A program made the translations under genes and the position numbers. From Streptomyces sp. S.PB5 (GTDB lineage: Bacteria; Actinomycetota; Actinomycetes; Streptomycetales; Streptomycetaceae), in assembly GCF_030403745.1 (NCBI RefSeq), contig NZ_JAQMWP010000013.1, positions 124,001-188,000 on the forward strand: a DNA stretch of 64,000 bases, given 5' to 3'. This document shows, one piece after another, positions 17,655 to 27,455 of this stretch (position 1 is the stretch's first letter; each line of letters starts with the position of its first letter). The notes below the pieces were generated by a model. The model saw only the letters and a list, made by a program, of their open reading frames with translations, ran no database searches and was not told where the DNA came from.

Positions 17655-18926
17655 CTACTGCTTGGCCGCCGGTGCTCCCGGTACCCCCTTCGGGGCCGGG
17701 GCGGGGCGGTCGGAGAGGAAGGACGCCCAGCTCTGCTTCGGGGCCTGGCCGACGCCGAGGGTCCGCAGCTTGGCCAGGGCCTTCGGGTCCTGGGCGTCCA
17801 GCCAGTCGGCGAGCTGGCGGAAGGAGACGCAGCGCACGTCGGGCTTGTTGCAGACACGCTCGATGGTCTCCTCGACGGCGCGCATGTAGGTGCCGCCGTT
17901 CCAGGACTCGAAGTGGTTGCCGATGATCAGGGGCGCACGGTTGCCGTCGTAGGCTCGCTGGAAGCCCTTGAGCAGGCTGTCACGCATCTGGTCGCCCCAG
18001 AACTCGTGCTTGTTCGGGTCGCCGTACATCGTGCCGGACTGGTTCACGGCGAAGTTGTAGTCCATCGTCAGCTGCTCGAAGGAGCGGCCGACGAACGGCA
18101 CGAGCTGCATCGACAGGTCCCACAGGCCTTCCTTCTTCTTCGGCCAGACCTGGTTGTTGACGCCGCTGGTGTCGTAGCGGAAGCCCAGTTCGCGGGCGGC
18201 CTTCATGAAGTTCTTCTGGCCCTCCAGGCACGGGGTGCGGGCGCCGATGAGCTCCTTGTCGTAGTCGAAGGGCAGTGGCGCCGCGTTCTGCATGCCGGTG
18301 TTGGTCTTCCAGGACTTCACGAACTGCTTCGCCTGGGAGATCTCGTCCTTCCACTCCTCGACCGACCACTGGCCGACCCCGCCGCCGCTGCCGCAGAAGT
18401 GGCCGTTGAAGTGGGTGCCGATCTCGCTGCCCTCCAGCCACGCCCCGCGCAGCTGCTTCACGGTCTCGGCGATGCCCTCCTCGTCGTTGAAGCCGATATC
18501 GGAGCGGCCCGGGGAGTGCTGCGGGGGCCGGTAGAGGTCGCGCTTCCCCTCGGGGAGCATGTACACGCCGCTGAGGAAGTACGTCATGGTCGCATTGTTC
18601 GCCTTGGCGACCTTGCGGAAGTGGGAGAACAGCTTCTGGCCGTCCTCTCCGGCGCCGTCCCAGGAGAACACCACGAACTGCGGGGGCTTCTGACCGGGCT
18701 TCATGCGCTCCGGTCTGGGCAGGTGCGGCTGCGCCCCGGTGTAGGCGGTGGAACCGTCGCCGATCAGGCGGACCGCGCTCTTGGGCGGCGCCTGGGCCGG
18801 CTTCGCCTTCTGGGGTCCCGGGACTCCCTTCTCGGCGCCATCGGTTCCGATCGCGCAACCGGCGAGTGATGCGGCACAGACCGCGGCGACCACGGCGCCC
18901 GCGGCGATCCTCTGGGTGGCGGCCAT
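17655..18926 (-). CDS. Secreted lipoprotein with polysaccharide-deacetylase-like fold
   Basis: 423 residues. The signal peptide (VVAAVCAASLAGC) ends in a clear lipobox with Cys, so it is surface-anchored. The mature part starts with a Pro/Lys-rich linker. It then has FVVFSWDGAGEDGQKLFSHF, resembling the NodB first motif (FDDG) with substitutions, and GSEIGTHFNGHF, resembling the second motif (HxxxH) region. A conserved VRCVSFRQLADWLDAQDP ends the domain. It is probably a deacetylase-like cell-wall or glycan protein; whether the metal site is intact is uncertain. The start follows a GGTGGGCGG region. Confidence 0.8.
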   Translation of the reverse strand: MAATQRIAAGAVVAAVCAASLAGCAIGTDGAEKGVPGPQKAKPAQAPPKSAVRLIGDGSTAYTGAQPHLPRPERMKPGQKPPQFVVFSWDGAGEDGQKLFSHFRKVAKANNATMTYFLSGVYMLPEGKRDLYRPPQHSPGRSDIGFNDEEGIAETVKQLRGAWLEGSEIGTHFNGHFCGSGGGVGQWSVEEWKDEISQAKQFVKSWKTNTGMQNAAPLPFDYDKELIGARTPCLEGQKNFMKAARELGFRYDTSGVNNQVWPKKKEGLWDLSMQLVPFVGRSFEQLTMDYNFAVNQSGTMYGDPNKHEFWGDQMRDSLLKGFQRAYDGNRAPLIIGNHFESWNGGTYMRAVEETIERVCNKPDVRCVSFRQLADWLDAQDPKALAKLRTLGVGQAPKQSWASFLSDRPAPAPKGVPGAPAAKQ

Positions 18927-19225
18927 GTTCCGCCCACCTACTTCCTTCTCTCGGGGCCAAGAACAGCGCCGCCAAGCTCGCACGGGACCCGGAAGGAATT
19001 AGTAGGACAAGCCGATGAAATATCCGCATCACCCTGATGAGTGACTTATTCGCCCATTTGCCAGGAAAGTCTATGCCTGTCCTTTACTCTGAATTACGAT
19101 CCGTTTACCGAGCGTTGATTCATCCCGCCGCTTGAACGCCGTGACCCACGGCCGCGACCGACCCCCCGCACCAGACGGGGGACCACCAGATCCGCGACCG
19201 CGCTGCCCCGGAGGAGACGGGAAAC

Positions 19226-21775
19226 ATGTCCGCCTGCGCACCCACCCGCGCCACCGATTCGACTCGTATGAAGCGCATCCACCGACCCCACAGCCCGCCG
19301 CCCTCCGGCCCCCGCCGCTTCCGTATCGCGGGCGCCGACGTGTCGGCCTCGATCGCGGTCTTCCTGATCGCCCTGCCCCTGTCCCTCGGCATCGCCCTCG
19401 CCACCGGCGCGCCCCTCCAGGCCGGCCTCGTCGCCGCCGCCGTGGGAGGACTCGTCGTCGGCCGGCTGGGCGGCTCCCCGCTCCAGGTGAGCGGCCCGGC
19501 GGCCGGACTCACGGTCGTCACCGCCGACCTGATCCACCGCTACGGCTGGCGTACGACGTGCGCCATCACCGTCCTCGCCGGCCTCGCCCAACTCGGCCTC
19601 GGCTGCCTGCGCGTGGCCCGCACCACACTCGCCGTCAGCCCCGCCATCGTGCACGGCATGCTCGCCGGCATCGGCGTCACCATCGCCGTCGCCCAGCTGC
19701 ACATCGTCCTCGGCGGCACTCCGCAGAGCTCCGTCCTGGCCAACCTCCGGGCGCTGCCCCACCAGTTGGCCGAGGTGCACCCCGCCGCCGTGTCGGTGAG
19801 CGCGCTGACGCTGGCCCTGCTACTGCTCTGGCCGCGCATCCCCGGCCGGGCCGGCCAACTGCTGCGCAAGGTCCCGGCCGCGCTCGTCGCCGTCACCGGA
19901 GCCAGCGCGGCCGCGGCCCTCGCCGGACTGACGCTGCCCAGGGTCGACCTGCCCTCCTGGAGCAGTCACGCCCTGGCCGGACTCCCCGAAGGGCCCGTGC
20001 TCGGAATCGTCGCCGCCGTGCTGACCACGACGCTGGTGTGCAGCGTGCAGTCGCTGCTCGGCGCGGTCGCCGTGGACAAGATGGCCGCCGCCCGACCGGG
20101 CCTGACCGCCCAGGTCGGCCGCTCCAACCTGGACCGCGAACTGCTCGGCCAGGGCACCGCCAACATCGTCTCCGGCTCGCTCGGCGGGCTCCCGGTCGCC
20201 GGGGTCGCCGTCCGCAGCGCGGCGAATGTGCACGCAGGTGCCGTGAGCCGGAACTCCACGATGCTGCACGGCGTTCTCGTAGTGATCGCCGCGCTGCTCA
20301 TGGTCCCGCTCCTGGATCTCATCCCCCTCGCCTCGCTCGCCGCCCTGGTGATGGCCGTCGGCATCCAGATGGTGTCCCTGCACCACATTCGCACGGTGAC
20401 CCGCCACCGAGAGGTCCTGGTCTACGCCGTCACCACCCTCGGCGTGGTGTTCCTCGGCGTCCTGGCGGGCGTCATGCTCGGCATCGCCGTGGCCGTCGGC
20501 GTCGCCCTGCACCGCGTCGCCCGCACCCGTATCACCCATGACGAGAAGGAAGGAGTCCATCACGTACACGTACGAGGGCAGTTGACGTTCCTCGCGGTGC
20601 CCCGGCTCAGCCGTGCCCTGCATCTCGTGCCCCAAGGCACCTATGTCGTCGTCGAGTTGGACGGCTCCTTCATGGACCACGCGGCGTACGAGGCACTGCA
20701 GGACTGGCAGAACACGCACACCGCGCAGGGCGGCACCGTGGAACTGACCGGCCGCCGGGCCGGGGTGCGGATCGCCGAGCCCGGCGAGGTCGCCCACACC
20801 GACGCTCACTCTCACGCCCACGCCGAGTCCGAGTCCGGGTCCCGGTTCGGGTCCGGCGCCGGCACCGACGTCGCAGGCAGCCGCGCCGGGAAGGAGGCCG
20901 GCTCCACCGACCCCGCCACCCCCGCCGGTTGCCGCTGCAGCCCCTGGACACCGTGGCGCAATCACCAGTGCGAGGACCCGCGGTCCGCGCCGGCACCCGG
21001 CGGACACCCGGGCGAGTCCGGCAACCCCGGCGACCCCGCCCACTCCAGCGGGACGGACGGCTCGGGCGGCACCGGCATCGGCACCGGCCCCGCCACCCCC
21101 AGCGGGCATGAACTGGCGCGCGGCATCAGCGCGTTCCAGCGCAACACCGCTCCCCTGGTGCGGGGAGAGCTGGCCCGGCTGGCCCGGGAGGGGCAGCGTC
21201 CGGTGCAGCTCTTCCTGACCTGTGCCGACTCACGTCTGGTCACCTCGATGATCACCTCCAGTGGTCCGGGCGACCTGTTCGTGGTGCGCAACGTGGGCAA
21301 CCTCGTGCCGCTGCCCGGCGAGGAGAGCGGCGACGACTCGGTCGCGGCCGCGATCGAGTACGCCGTGGACGTGCTGAAGGTGCGCTCCATCACGGTGTGC
21401 GGACACTCGGGGTGCGGGGCCATGCAGGCGCTGCTCAACTCCGAGCCCGGTGGCACCCGGACGCCGCTCAAGCGGTGGCTGCGGCACGGGCTGCCGAGCC
21501 TGGAGCGCATGGCCGACGACAGCCGGCCCTGGGCCAGACTCGCCGGCCGGGCGCCCGCGGACGCGGTCGAGCAGCTCTGTCTGACCAACGTGGTCCAGCA
21601 GTTGGAGCACCTGCGTGCGCACGAGTCCGTGGCCCGGGCGCTGCGGAAGCGGGAGTTGGAGCTGCACGGGATGTACTTCCACGTGGGCGAGGCGCAGGCG
21701 TATCTGCTGACCGGGGTGAGCGGGGACGAGCTGTTCGACCACGTGGATGTGGAGTCGGCCGACCTGTCGGCCTGA
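19226..21775 (+). CDS. SulP anion transporter fused to beta-carbonic anhydrase
   Basis: 849 residues; the ATG has GGAGGAGACGGG upstream. Residues ~35-445 form a SulP/SLC26 permease with about 12 hydrophobic helices, including the signature GLTVVTADLIHRYGW. Residues ~455-530 look like a STAS domain. A disordered, His/Ser/Gly-rich linker follows. Residues ~630-849 are a beta-class carbonic anhydrase with the zinc ligands CADSRL and VCGHSGCGAM. Such fusions are thought to import bicarbonate and interconvert it with CO2 at the membrane. A further Cys pair (AGCRCSPW) sits in the linker. It is transcribed alone and closed by a strong terminator. Confidence 0.94.
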   Translation: MSACAPTRATDSTRMKRIHRPHSPPPSGPRRFRIAGADVSASIAVFLIALPLSLGIALATGAPLQAGLVAAAVGGLVVGRLGGSPLQVSGPAAGLTVVTADLIHRYGWRTTCAITVLAGLAQLGLGCLRVARTTLAVSPAIVHGMLAGIGVTIAVAQLHIVLGGTPQSSVLANLRALPHQLAEVHPAAVSVSALTLALLLLWPRIPGRAGQLLRKVPAALVAVTGASAAAALAGLTLPRVDLPSWSSHALAGLPEGPVLGIVAAVLTTTLVCSVQSLLGAVAVDKMAAARPGLTAQVGRSNLDRELLGQGTANIVSGSLGGLPVAGVAVRSAANVHAGAVSRNSTMLHGVLVVIAALLMVPLLDLIPLASLAALVMAVGIQMVSLHHIRTVTRHREVLVYAVTTLGVVFLGVLAGVMLGIAVAVGVALHRVARTRITHDEKEGVHHVHVRGQLTFLAVPRLSRALHLVPQGTYVVVELDGSFMDHAAYEALQDWQNTHTAQGGTVELTGRRAGVRIAEPGEVAHTDAHSHAHAESESGSRFGSGAGTDVAGSRAGKEAGSTDPATPAGCRCSPWTPWRNHQCEDPRSAPAPGGHPGESGNPGDPAHSSGTDGSGGTGIGTGPATPSGHELARGISAFQRNTAPLVRGELARLAREGQRPVQLFLTCADSRLVTSMITSSGPGDLFVVRNVGNLVPLPGEESGDDSVAAAIEYAVDVLKVRSITVCGHSGCGAMQALLNSEPGGTRTPLKRWLRHGLPSLERMADDSRPWARLAGRAPADAVEQLCLTNVVQQLEHLRAHESVARALRKRELELHGMYFHVGEAQAYLLTGVSGDELFDHVDVESADLSA

Positions 21776-21789
21776 GGCCGGGTTCACGC

Positions 21790-21825
21790 GGTGTGCGGCC
21801 CCTTTCCCGCAAGGGGCCGCACACC
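21790..21825. terminator. Bidirectional terminator between sulP-CA and the ECF operon
   Basis: A perfect 15-bp stem (21790-21804 with 21811-21825) around the loop TCCCGC, placed between two convergent genes. Confidence 0.9.
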
Positions 21826-21838
21826 ACCCGCAGGACCG

Positions 21839-22435
21839 CTAGGACCGGTTCGGCGTCGGCTTCACCTGGACGCAGGGCTCGACGTCGTCCTGCGACGGGT
21901 AGACGTCGACCTTGTGCGGCTTGTCCCCCGCATTGGTGTTCACGAAGACCAGCACATTGCCTCGGCGCAGGGTGGTCTCCTTGTTCCACTGCAGGACATA
22001 GAGGGGCGTGACTCCGCCCTCCCGCTTCACCGCCCACAGCACCGTGTCGCCCTCACAGACGTAGCCGGGGCGGAGCACCTGGATGTCCACCTCAATGCCG
22101 TAGAGGCTCAGTTTCCGCGCGAGTTGGCGCTGGGCCTCTACGTCGATGTCCTGATCCTTCACCGTGAGCATGACGGTGCCGTCGCCCTTCCGCTCCACCG
22201 CGTACGCCGGTGAGTCGGCCGGTGAACCCGGGACCAGCACCACCGCGAGTCCGGCCAGCGCGCAGGTCGCGGCCGCGAGGGTGAGTCGGCGGCCCGTGAC
22301 CAGGCGGCGCCGGGCGGCGGGAGCCGGGGCGGCGGGAGCCGGGGCGGCGGGAGCCTGGGTGTCGGCCTCCCGGCGTTCGATCTCACCTCGCAGCTCCGCG
22401 AGCAGTCGGTCCTCGAACGTCGTCTTCATGGTCAT
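21839..22435 (-). CDS. Membrane protein partner of the ECF sigma factor (putative anti-sigma)
   Basis: 198 residues. The cytoplasmic N-terminus (about 45 residues) has a Glu-rich helix and an Ala/Pro repeat (APAAPAPAAPAPAA). One hydrophobic helix follows (LTLAAATCALAGLAVVLVPG), then an extracytoplasmic domain with two Cys (GYVCEGDT and VEPCVQV). It is encoded immediately downstream of the sigma factor with an ATGA overlap, the usual arrangement for anti-sigma or signal-transducing partners. No zinc-binding HxxxCxxC anti-sigma motif is present. The role is inferred from context. Confidence 0.75.
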   Translation of the reverse strand: MTMKTTFEDRLLAELRGEIERREADTQAPAAPAPAAPAPAARRRLVTGRRLTLAAATCALAGLAVVLVPGSPADSPAYAVERKGDGTVMLTVKDQDIDVEAQRQLARKLSLYGIEVDIQVLRPGYVCEGDTVLWAVKREGGVTPLYVLQWNKETTLRRGNVLVFVNTNAGDKPHKVDVYPSQDDVEPCVQVKPTPNRS

Positions 22436-23067
22436 GCCCCTCCCCCATTGCCTCGGGCGACCTCGAGTTCTCCAGTGACGTACGGCAGCTCGGCGCCGCC
22501 CCGGACCAGCGCCGCCGAACCCGCCTCCGAACCCGCCTCCGCGCGCAGCGACTTGCGCGCCCGGTGCAGCCGTACGCGCGCGGTGACCTGGGTGATGCCC
22601 AGTGCCGCGGCGGCCTCGGAGACCGTCAGCTGGTCGACCGCGATCAGTTCCAGGACGGCTCGCTCCCCCGCGGGGAGCCGTTCCAGGGCGGCGAGGGCGT
22701 GGCGGCCGGGGCTCTCCGCGTCGAGTTTGTCCTCCAGGCGGGCGATGTCGTCGGGCTCCAGGAGCCGTCGGCCCGAGATACGGCGGTCGCGTGCCGTCTC
22801 GCGGGCCACCCGGCGGTGCTCCCCCGCGACGACGTTGCGGGCGATGCCGTACAGCCAGGCCGTCTCGCTGCCCCGTCCCGGGCGGTAGGTGTGGGCGGAG
22901 TCGAGGACCGCGAGGAAGATCTCGGCGGTGAGGTCGGCGACCGTGTGCGGGTCCGCGACACGCCGGGCCACGAAAGACGTCATGGCGTCCACATGGCGCC
23001 GGTAGAACTCCTCGAAGAGCTCAGGGTCGCGGACCACGGCCTGCGGCCCGCCCCGTATGCCTTCCAC
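22432..23067 (-). CDS. ECF-type RNA polymerase sigma factor
   Basis: 211 residues. Region 2 includes DLTAEIFLAVLDSAHTY and AWLYGIARNVVAGEHRR. Region 4 is a helix-turn-helix, LTVSEAAAALGITQVTARV, followed by RLHRARKSLR. There is no SnoaL or other long C-terminal extension, only a ~40-residue tail. It is co-transcribed with the single-pass membrane protein gene that it overlaps by 4 nt. The promoter specificity cannot be read from the sequence. Confidence 0.93.
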   Translation of the reverse strand: MEGIRGGPQAVVRDPELFEEFYRRHVDAMTSFVARRVADPHTVADLTAEIFLAVLDSAHTYRPGRGSETAWLYGIARNVVAGEHRRVARETARDRRISGRRLLEPDDIARLEDKLDAESPGRHALAALERLPAGERAVLELIAVDQLTVSEAAAALGITQVTARVRLHRARKSLRAEAGSEAGSAALVRGGAELPYVTGELEVARGNGGGA

Positions 23068-23322
23068 TCGGAACTCCCTTCTCGTCGGTGGCGTTACACC
23101 CGTACTTGGGCCGGAGTGTGAGAGGCGTTACAGACCATGAACTCTGCCTGGTCGGCGTCCGTGAGTACGTGTGACTCCGGCCGCCGAAGCCGACGTACGA
23201 GAAAGTCCCCACGAGACCGCCAATAGGTCTAAACCAATTTTCCATCGGCCCTTGTCAGCCGGGCTTCGGTCTGATGAGCTGTGGCCTGGGACACAACGGA
23301 CACCCTGGGAAAGGGAGATGTC

Positions 23323-25281
23323 GTGAGCAACGAGAGCCTGGCCAACCTCTTGAAGGAGGAGCGACGCTTCGCGCCGCCCGCTGACCTGGCCGCGAACGCC
23401 AACGTCACGGCCGAGGCGTATGAACAGGCCAAGGCTGACCGGCTCGGTTTCTGGGCCGAGCAGGCCCGCCGGCTGAGCTGGGCCAAGGAGCCGACGGAGA
23501 CGCTGGACTGGTCGAACCCGCCGTTCGCCAAGTGGTTCAAGGACGGCGAGCTCAATGTCGCGTACAACTGCGTCGACCGGCATGTCGAGGCCGGGAACGG
23601 CGACCGGGTCGCCATCCACTTCGAGGGGGAGCCCGGCGACAGCCGCGCGATCACCTACGCCGAGCTCAAGGACGAGGTCTCCAAGGCCGCGAACGCCCTG
23701 CTGGAGCTGGGGGTCCAGAAGGGCGACCGGGTCGCCGTCTACATGCCGATGATCCCGGAGACGGCGATCGCGATGCTGGCCTGCGCCCGGATCGGCGCCG
23801 CGCACTCGGTCGTCTTCGGCGGGTTCTCCGCGGACGCGCTCGCCACCCGTATCCAGGACGCCGACGCCAAGGTCGTCATCACCTCCGACGGCGGTTACCG
23901 CCGCGGCAAGCCGTCCGCGCTCAAGCCGGCCGTCGACGAGGCCGCCGACAAGGCGGGCAACGTCGAACACGTGCTCGTGGTCCGCCGTACCGGCCAGGAC
24001 GTCGCCTGGAACGACAGCCGTGACGTGTGGTGGCACGAGATCGTCGACCGCCAGCCGGCCGAGCACACCCCCGAGCCGTTCGAGGCGGAGCAGCCGCTCT
24101 TCATCCTCTACACGTCCGGTACGACGGGTAAGCCGAAGGGCATCCTGCACACCTCCGGCGGCTACCTCACCCAGGCGTCGTACACCCACCACGCCGTCTT
24201 CGACCTCAAGCCGGAGACCGACGTCTACTGGTGCACGGCCGACGTCGGCTGGGTCACCGGGCACTCGTACATCGTCTACGGCCCGCTCGCGAACGGCGCC
24301 ACGCAGGTCATGTACGAGGGCACGCCCGACACCCCGCACCAGGGGCGGTTCTGGGAGATCGTGCAGAAGTACGGGGTGACCATCCTGTACACGGCGCCCA
24401 CCGCCATTCGTACGTTCATGAAGTGGGGCGACGACATCCCCGCGAAGTTCGACCTGTCGTCGTTGCGCGTCCTCGGTTCCGTCGGTGAGCCCATCAACCC
24501 CGAGGCCTGGATCTGGTACCGCAAGCACATCGGCGCCGACGTCACGCCGATCGTGGACACCTGGTGGCAGACCGAGACCGGCGCGATGATGATCTCGCCG
24601 CTGCCGGGTGTGACGGAGACCAAGCCCGGTTCCGCGCAGACCCCGCTGCCCGGCATCTCCGCGACCGTCGTCGACGACGAGGCGAACGAAGTGCCGAATG
24701 GTGGCGGCGGTTACCTGGTCCTCACCGAGCCGTGGCCGTCGATGCTGCGCACCATCTGGGGCGACGACCAGCGGTTCCTCGACACGTACTGGTCGCGCTT
24801 CGAGGGCAAGTACTTCGCCGGTGACGGGGCGAAGAAGGACGACGACGGGGACATCTGGCTCCTCGGGCGCGTGGACGACGTCATGCTCGTCTCCGGGCAC
24901 AACATCTCCACCACCGAGGTCGAGTCGGCGCTCGTCTCCCACCCCTCCGTCGCCGAGGCCGCCGTCGTCGGTGCCGCCGACGAGACGACCGGGCAGGCCA
25001 TCGTCGCCTTCGTGATCCTGCGCGGCACGGCCAACGCCGAGGACGAGAGCCTCGTCAACGACCTGCGCAACCACGTCGGCGCCACCCTCGGCCCGATCGC
25101 CAAGCCCAAGCGGATCCTGCCGGTGGCCGAGCTGCCGAAGACCCGCTCCGGCAAGATCATGCGCCGGCTGCTGCGGGACGTCGCGGAGAACCGTCAGCTG
25201 GGTGATGTCACGACCCTGACCGACTCCACGGTCATGGATCTCATCCAGGCGAAGCTCCCGGCGGCGCCCAGCGAGGACTGA
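23323..25281 (+). CDS. acsA: Acetyl-CoA synthetase
   Basis: 652 residues from GTG 23323, preceded by AAGGGAGA at a good distance; an upstream in-frame start (23281) is less likely. It converts acetate, ATP and CoA to acetyl-CoA through acetyl-AMP. The AMP-binding motif [15 protein letters not shown] and the C-terminal hinge and catalytic lysine segment [13 protein letters not shown] are intact. That Lys is the usual acetylation target that switches Acs off. VGWVTGHSY and TWWQTETGA also match Acs. The gene ends in a strong rho-independent terminator. Confidence 0.96.
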   Translation: MSNESLANLLKEERRFAPPADLAANANVTAEAYEQAKADRLGFWAEQARRLSWAKEPTETLDWSNPPFAKWFKDGELNVAYNCVDRHVEAGNGDRVAIHFEGEPGDSRAITYAELKDEVSKAANALLELGVQKGDRVAVYMPMIPETAIAMLACARIGAAHSVVFGGFSADALATRIQDADAKVVITSDGGYRRGKPSALKPAVDEAADKAGNVEHVLVVRRTGQDVAWNDSRDVWWHEIVDRQPAEHTPEPFEAEQPLFILYTSGTTGKPKGILHTSGGYLTQASYTHHAVFDLKPETDVYWCTADVGWVTGHSYIVYGPLANGATQVMYEGTPDTPHQGRFWEIVQKYGVTILYTAPTAIRTFMKWGDDIPAKFDLSSLRVLGSVGEPINPEAWIWYRKHIGADVTPIVDTWWQTETGAMMISPLPGVTETKPGSAQTPLPGISATVVDDEANEVPNGGGGYLVLTEPWPSMLRTIWGDDQRFLDTYWSRFEGKYFAGDGAKKDDDGDIWLLGRVDDVMLVSGHNISTTEVESALVSHPSVAEAAVVGAADETTGQAIVAFVILRGTANAEDESLVNDLRNHVGATLGPIAKPKRILPVAELPKTRSGKIMRRLLRDVAENRQLGDVTTLTDSTVMDLIQAKLPAAPSED

Positions 25282-25300
25282 GTCACCGAGCCCGTTTCGG

Positions 25301-25340
25301 AAGGGGTGCCCGGCGCGAGAACGCGCCGGGCACCCCTTTT
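25301..25340 (+). terminator. Rho-independent terminator after acsA
   Basis: A perfect 17-bp stem (25301-25317 with 25322-25338), loop AGAA, running into TTTT. It starts about 20 nt after the acsA stop codon and is the most canonical terminator in the window. Confidence 0.95.
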
Positions 25341-25436
25341 AGGTAAACTAAACAAAACTAGCGTGACTCCACAGGTGTGCCGGGAAGTCTGGTCGGCGAG
25401 CGACTCAGTCCTACCCACCGACCGGAGGTCCTCCCG

Positions 25437-26873
25437 ATGGCCGCGCCCCGCACCCCCAGCTCCCGCAAGGTCTTCGGACGGCTCTCCCTGCCCGAGCGGA
25501 CCTTCGTCGCGGACGCGCTGCGCACCGAGACCGTCGGTGGTGTCCTGCTCCTCGTCGCCGCCGTCGCCGCGCTGATCTGGGCGAACGTCCCCGCGCTCCA
25601 CGACAGCTACGAGCGCGTCAGCCACTTCCACCTCGGCCCCGGCTCCCTCGGCCTGGACCTCTCGATCGCGCACTGGGCGGCCGACGGCCTCCTCGCGGTC
25701 TTCTTCTTCGTCGCCGGCATCGAACTCAAGCGCGAGCTGGTCGCCGGTGACCTCAAGGACCCCAAGGCAGCCGCCCTCCCGGTCGTGGCAGCCCTGTGCG
25801 GCATGGCCGTACCGGCCCTCGTCTACACCCTCACCAACCTCAGCGGCGGTGGATCGCTCGACGGCTGGGCGGTCCCGACCGCCACCGACATCGCCTTCGC
25901 GCTCGCCGTCCTCGCGGTCATCGGTACGTCGCTCCCCAGCGCCCTGCGCGCCTTCCTGCTCACCCTCGCCGTCGTCGACGACCTCTTCGCGATCCTGATC
26001 ATCGCGGTCTTCTTCACCTCCGACATCGACTTCGCGGCCCTCGGCGGCGCGGTGGTCGGCCTGGTCGTCTTCTGGCTGCTGCTGCGGAAGGGCGTACGCG
26101 GCTGGTACGTGTACGTGCCGCTGGCGCTCGTCATCTGGGGGCTGATGTACAACAGCGGCGTCCACGCCACGATCGCGGGCGTCGCGATGGGCCTGATGCT
26201 GCGCTGCACGCCGCGCGAGGGCGAGGAGCACTCGCCCGGCGAGCACATCGAGCACCTCGTGCGGCCGCTCTCGGCGGGGCTGGCCGTTCCGCTGTTCGCG
26301 CTGTTCAGCGCCGGTGTGTCGGTGTCCGGGGGCGCCCTGGGCGACGTATTCACCAAGCCGGAGACGCTCGGAGTCGTCCTCGGGCTGGTCATCGGCAAGG
26401 CGCTCGGCATCTTCGGCGGGACCTGGCTGACTGCGCGCTTCACCCGGGCCTCGCTCAGCGACGACCTCGAATGGGCGGACGTCTTCGCGGTGGCGACCCT
26501 GGCCGGCATCGGGTTCACGGTGTCGCTGCTGATCGGCGAACTGGCCTTCGACGGGGACGCGGTACTGACCGACGAGGTCAAGGCGGCCGTCCTGATCGGC
26601 TCCCTCATCGCGGCGACCCTGGCCACGGTGCTGCTGAAGATAAGGAACGGCAAGTACCGCCGGATGTGCGAGGCCGAGAACCGCGACGACGACCTCGACG
26701 GCATCCCGGACATCTACGAGGAGGACGAGCCGGAGTACCACCTCCGGATGGCCGCCATCTACGACAACAAGGCCGCCGAGCACCGCCGGATCGCCGAACT
26801 CAAGGCGGCCGAGCGACAGGGGCTTGCCGAAGTGGCGGGCGGGGCAGGCGGGAAGGACAACCGTCGGGCATGA
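25437..26873 (+). CDS. nhaA: Na+/H+ antiporter NhaA
   Basis: 478 residues from ATG 25437, with GGAGG 9-10 nt upstream. It has twelve predicted hydrophobic helices. The catalytic aspartate pair is in TLAVVDDLFAILIIAVFF and the region TATDIAFALAVLAVIG is typical of NhaA. The C-terminal ~75 residues are a charged cytoplasmic tail (EAENRDDDLDGIPDIYEEDEP) longer than in E. coli NhaA. It exports Na+ in exchange for H+, contributing to salt and pH balance. Confidence 0.95.
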   Translation: MAAPRTPSSRKVFGRLSLPERTFVADALRTETVGGVLLLVAAVAALIWANVPALHDSYERVSHFHLGPGSLGLDLSIAHWAADGLLAVFFFVAGIELKRELVAGDLKDPKAAALPVVAALCGMAVPALVYTLTNLSGGGSLDGWAVPTATDIAFALAVLAVIGTSLPSALRAFLLTLAVVDDLFAILIIAVFFTSDIDFAALGGAVVGLVVFWLLLRKGVRGWYVYVPLALVIWGLMYNSGVHATIAGVAMGLMLRCTPREGEEHSPGEHIEHLVRPLSAGLAVPLFALFSAGVSVSGGALGDVFTKPETLGVVLGLVIGKALGIFGGTWLTARFTRASLSDDLEWADVFAVATLAGIGFTVSLLIGELAFDGDAVLTDEVKAAVLIGSLIAATLATVLLKIRNGKYRRMCEAENRDDDLDGIPDIYEEDEPEYHLRMAAIYDNKAAEHRRIAELKAAERQGLAEVAGGAGGKDNRRA

Positions 26874-26966
26874 TCTGACGGGACGGTACAAAAGACTTCT
26901 CCGCACCGGAGATTTCCGTACCGGGAGATTTCCAGTCACGCACTCGGCAGATTCAGGGAGAACGCG

Positions 26967-27455
26967 ATGAGCGCACCCGACGGCAGCCCGGTCGGCGCCG
27001 AACGCAGTATCGGCCAGTTGTTCGCCTCGGCGACGACCGAGATGTCCGCACTGGTGCACGACGAGATCGCGCTGGCCAAGGCGCAGCTCAAGCGGGACGT
27101 GAAGCGCGGCGCGACCAGCGGCGGCGCGTTCATGGTGGCCGGCGCGGTGCTGGTGTTCTCCCTGCCGATGCTGAACTTCGCCCTGGCGTACGGCATCCGC
27201 ACCTGGAGCGACTGGAACATGGCGGTCTGCTTCCTGCTGTCCTTCGCGGCGAACGTGCTCGTCGCGGGCCTCCTCGCGCTGATCGGCGTGGTCTTCGCGA
27301 AGAAGGCGAAGCAGAGCGGCGGCGCACAGAAGACGGCCGCGTCGATGAAGGAGACGGCGAGCGTCCTGCAGAAGGCCAAGCCGCACCCGCGGCCCGAGCT
27401 GGCGGCGGACCGCGTCCCGGAGGCCATCGAAGCTGTGGCACGCTCGTCGTCATGA
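26967..27455 (+). CDS. Phage-holin-like (DUF1469) membrane protein
   Basis: 162 residues. The N-terminal amphipathic segment has SIGQLFASATTEMSALVHDEI and a Lys-rich stretch, followed by two hydrophobic helices (MVAGAVLVFSLPMLNFALAYG and VCFLLSFAANVLVAGLLALIG) and a basic C-terminus. It matches the phage_holin_3_6/DUF1469 family, common as chromosomal genes in actinobacteria and not evidence of a prophage. It overlaps the hydrolase gene by ATGA, so the two form an operon. Confidence 0.85.
   Translation: MSAPDGSPVGAERSIGQLFASATTEMSALVHDEIALAKAQLKRDVKRGATSGGAFMVAGAVLVFSLPMLNFALAYGIRTWSDWNMAVCFLLSFAANVLVAGLLALIGVVFAKKAKQSGGAQKTAASMKETASVLQKAKPHPRPELAADRVPEAIEAVARSSS

Noticed and set aside
26967-27455. 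Prophage indicated by a holin-like gene
   Set aside because: No lysin, structural or integrase gene is nearby. DUF1469 holin-like genes are normal chromosomal genes in actinobacteria.
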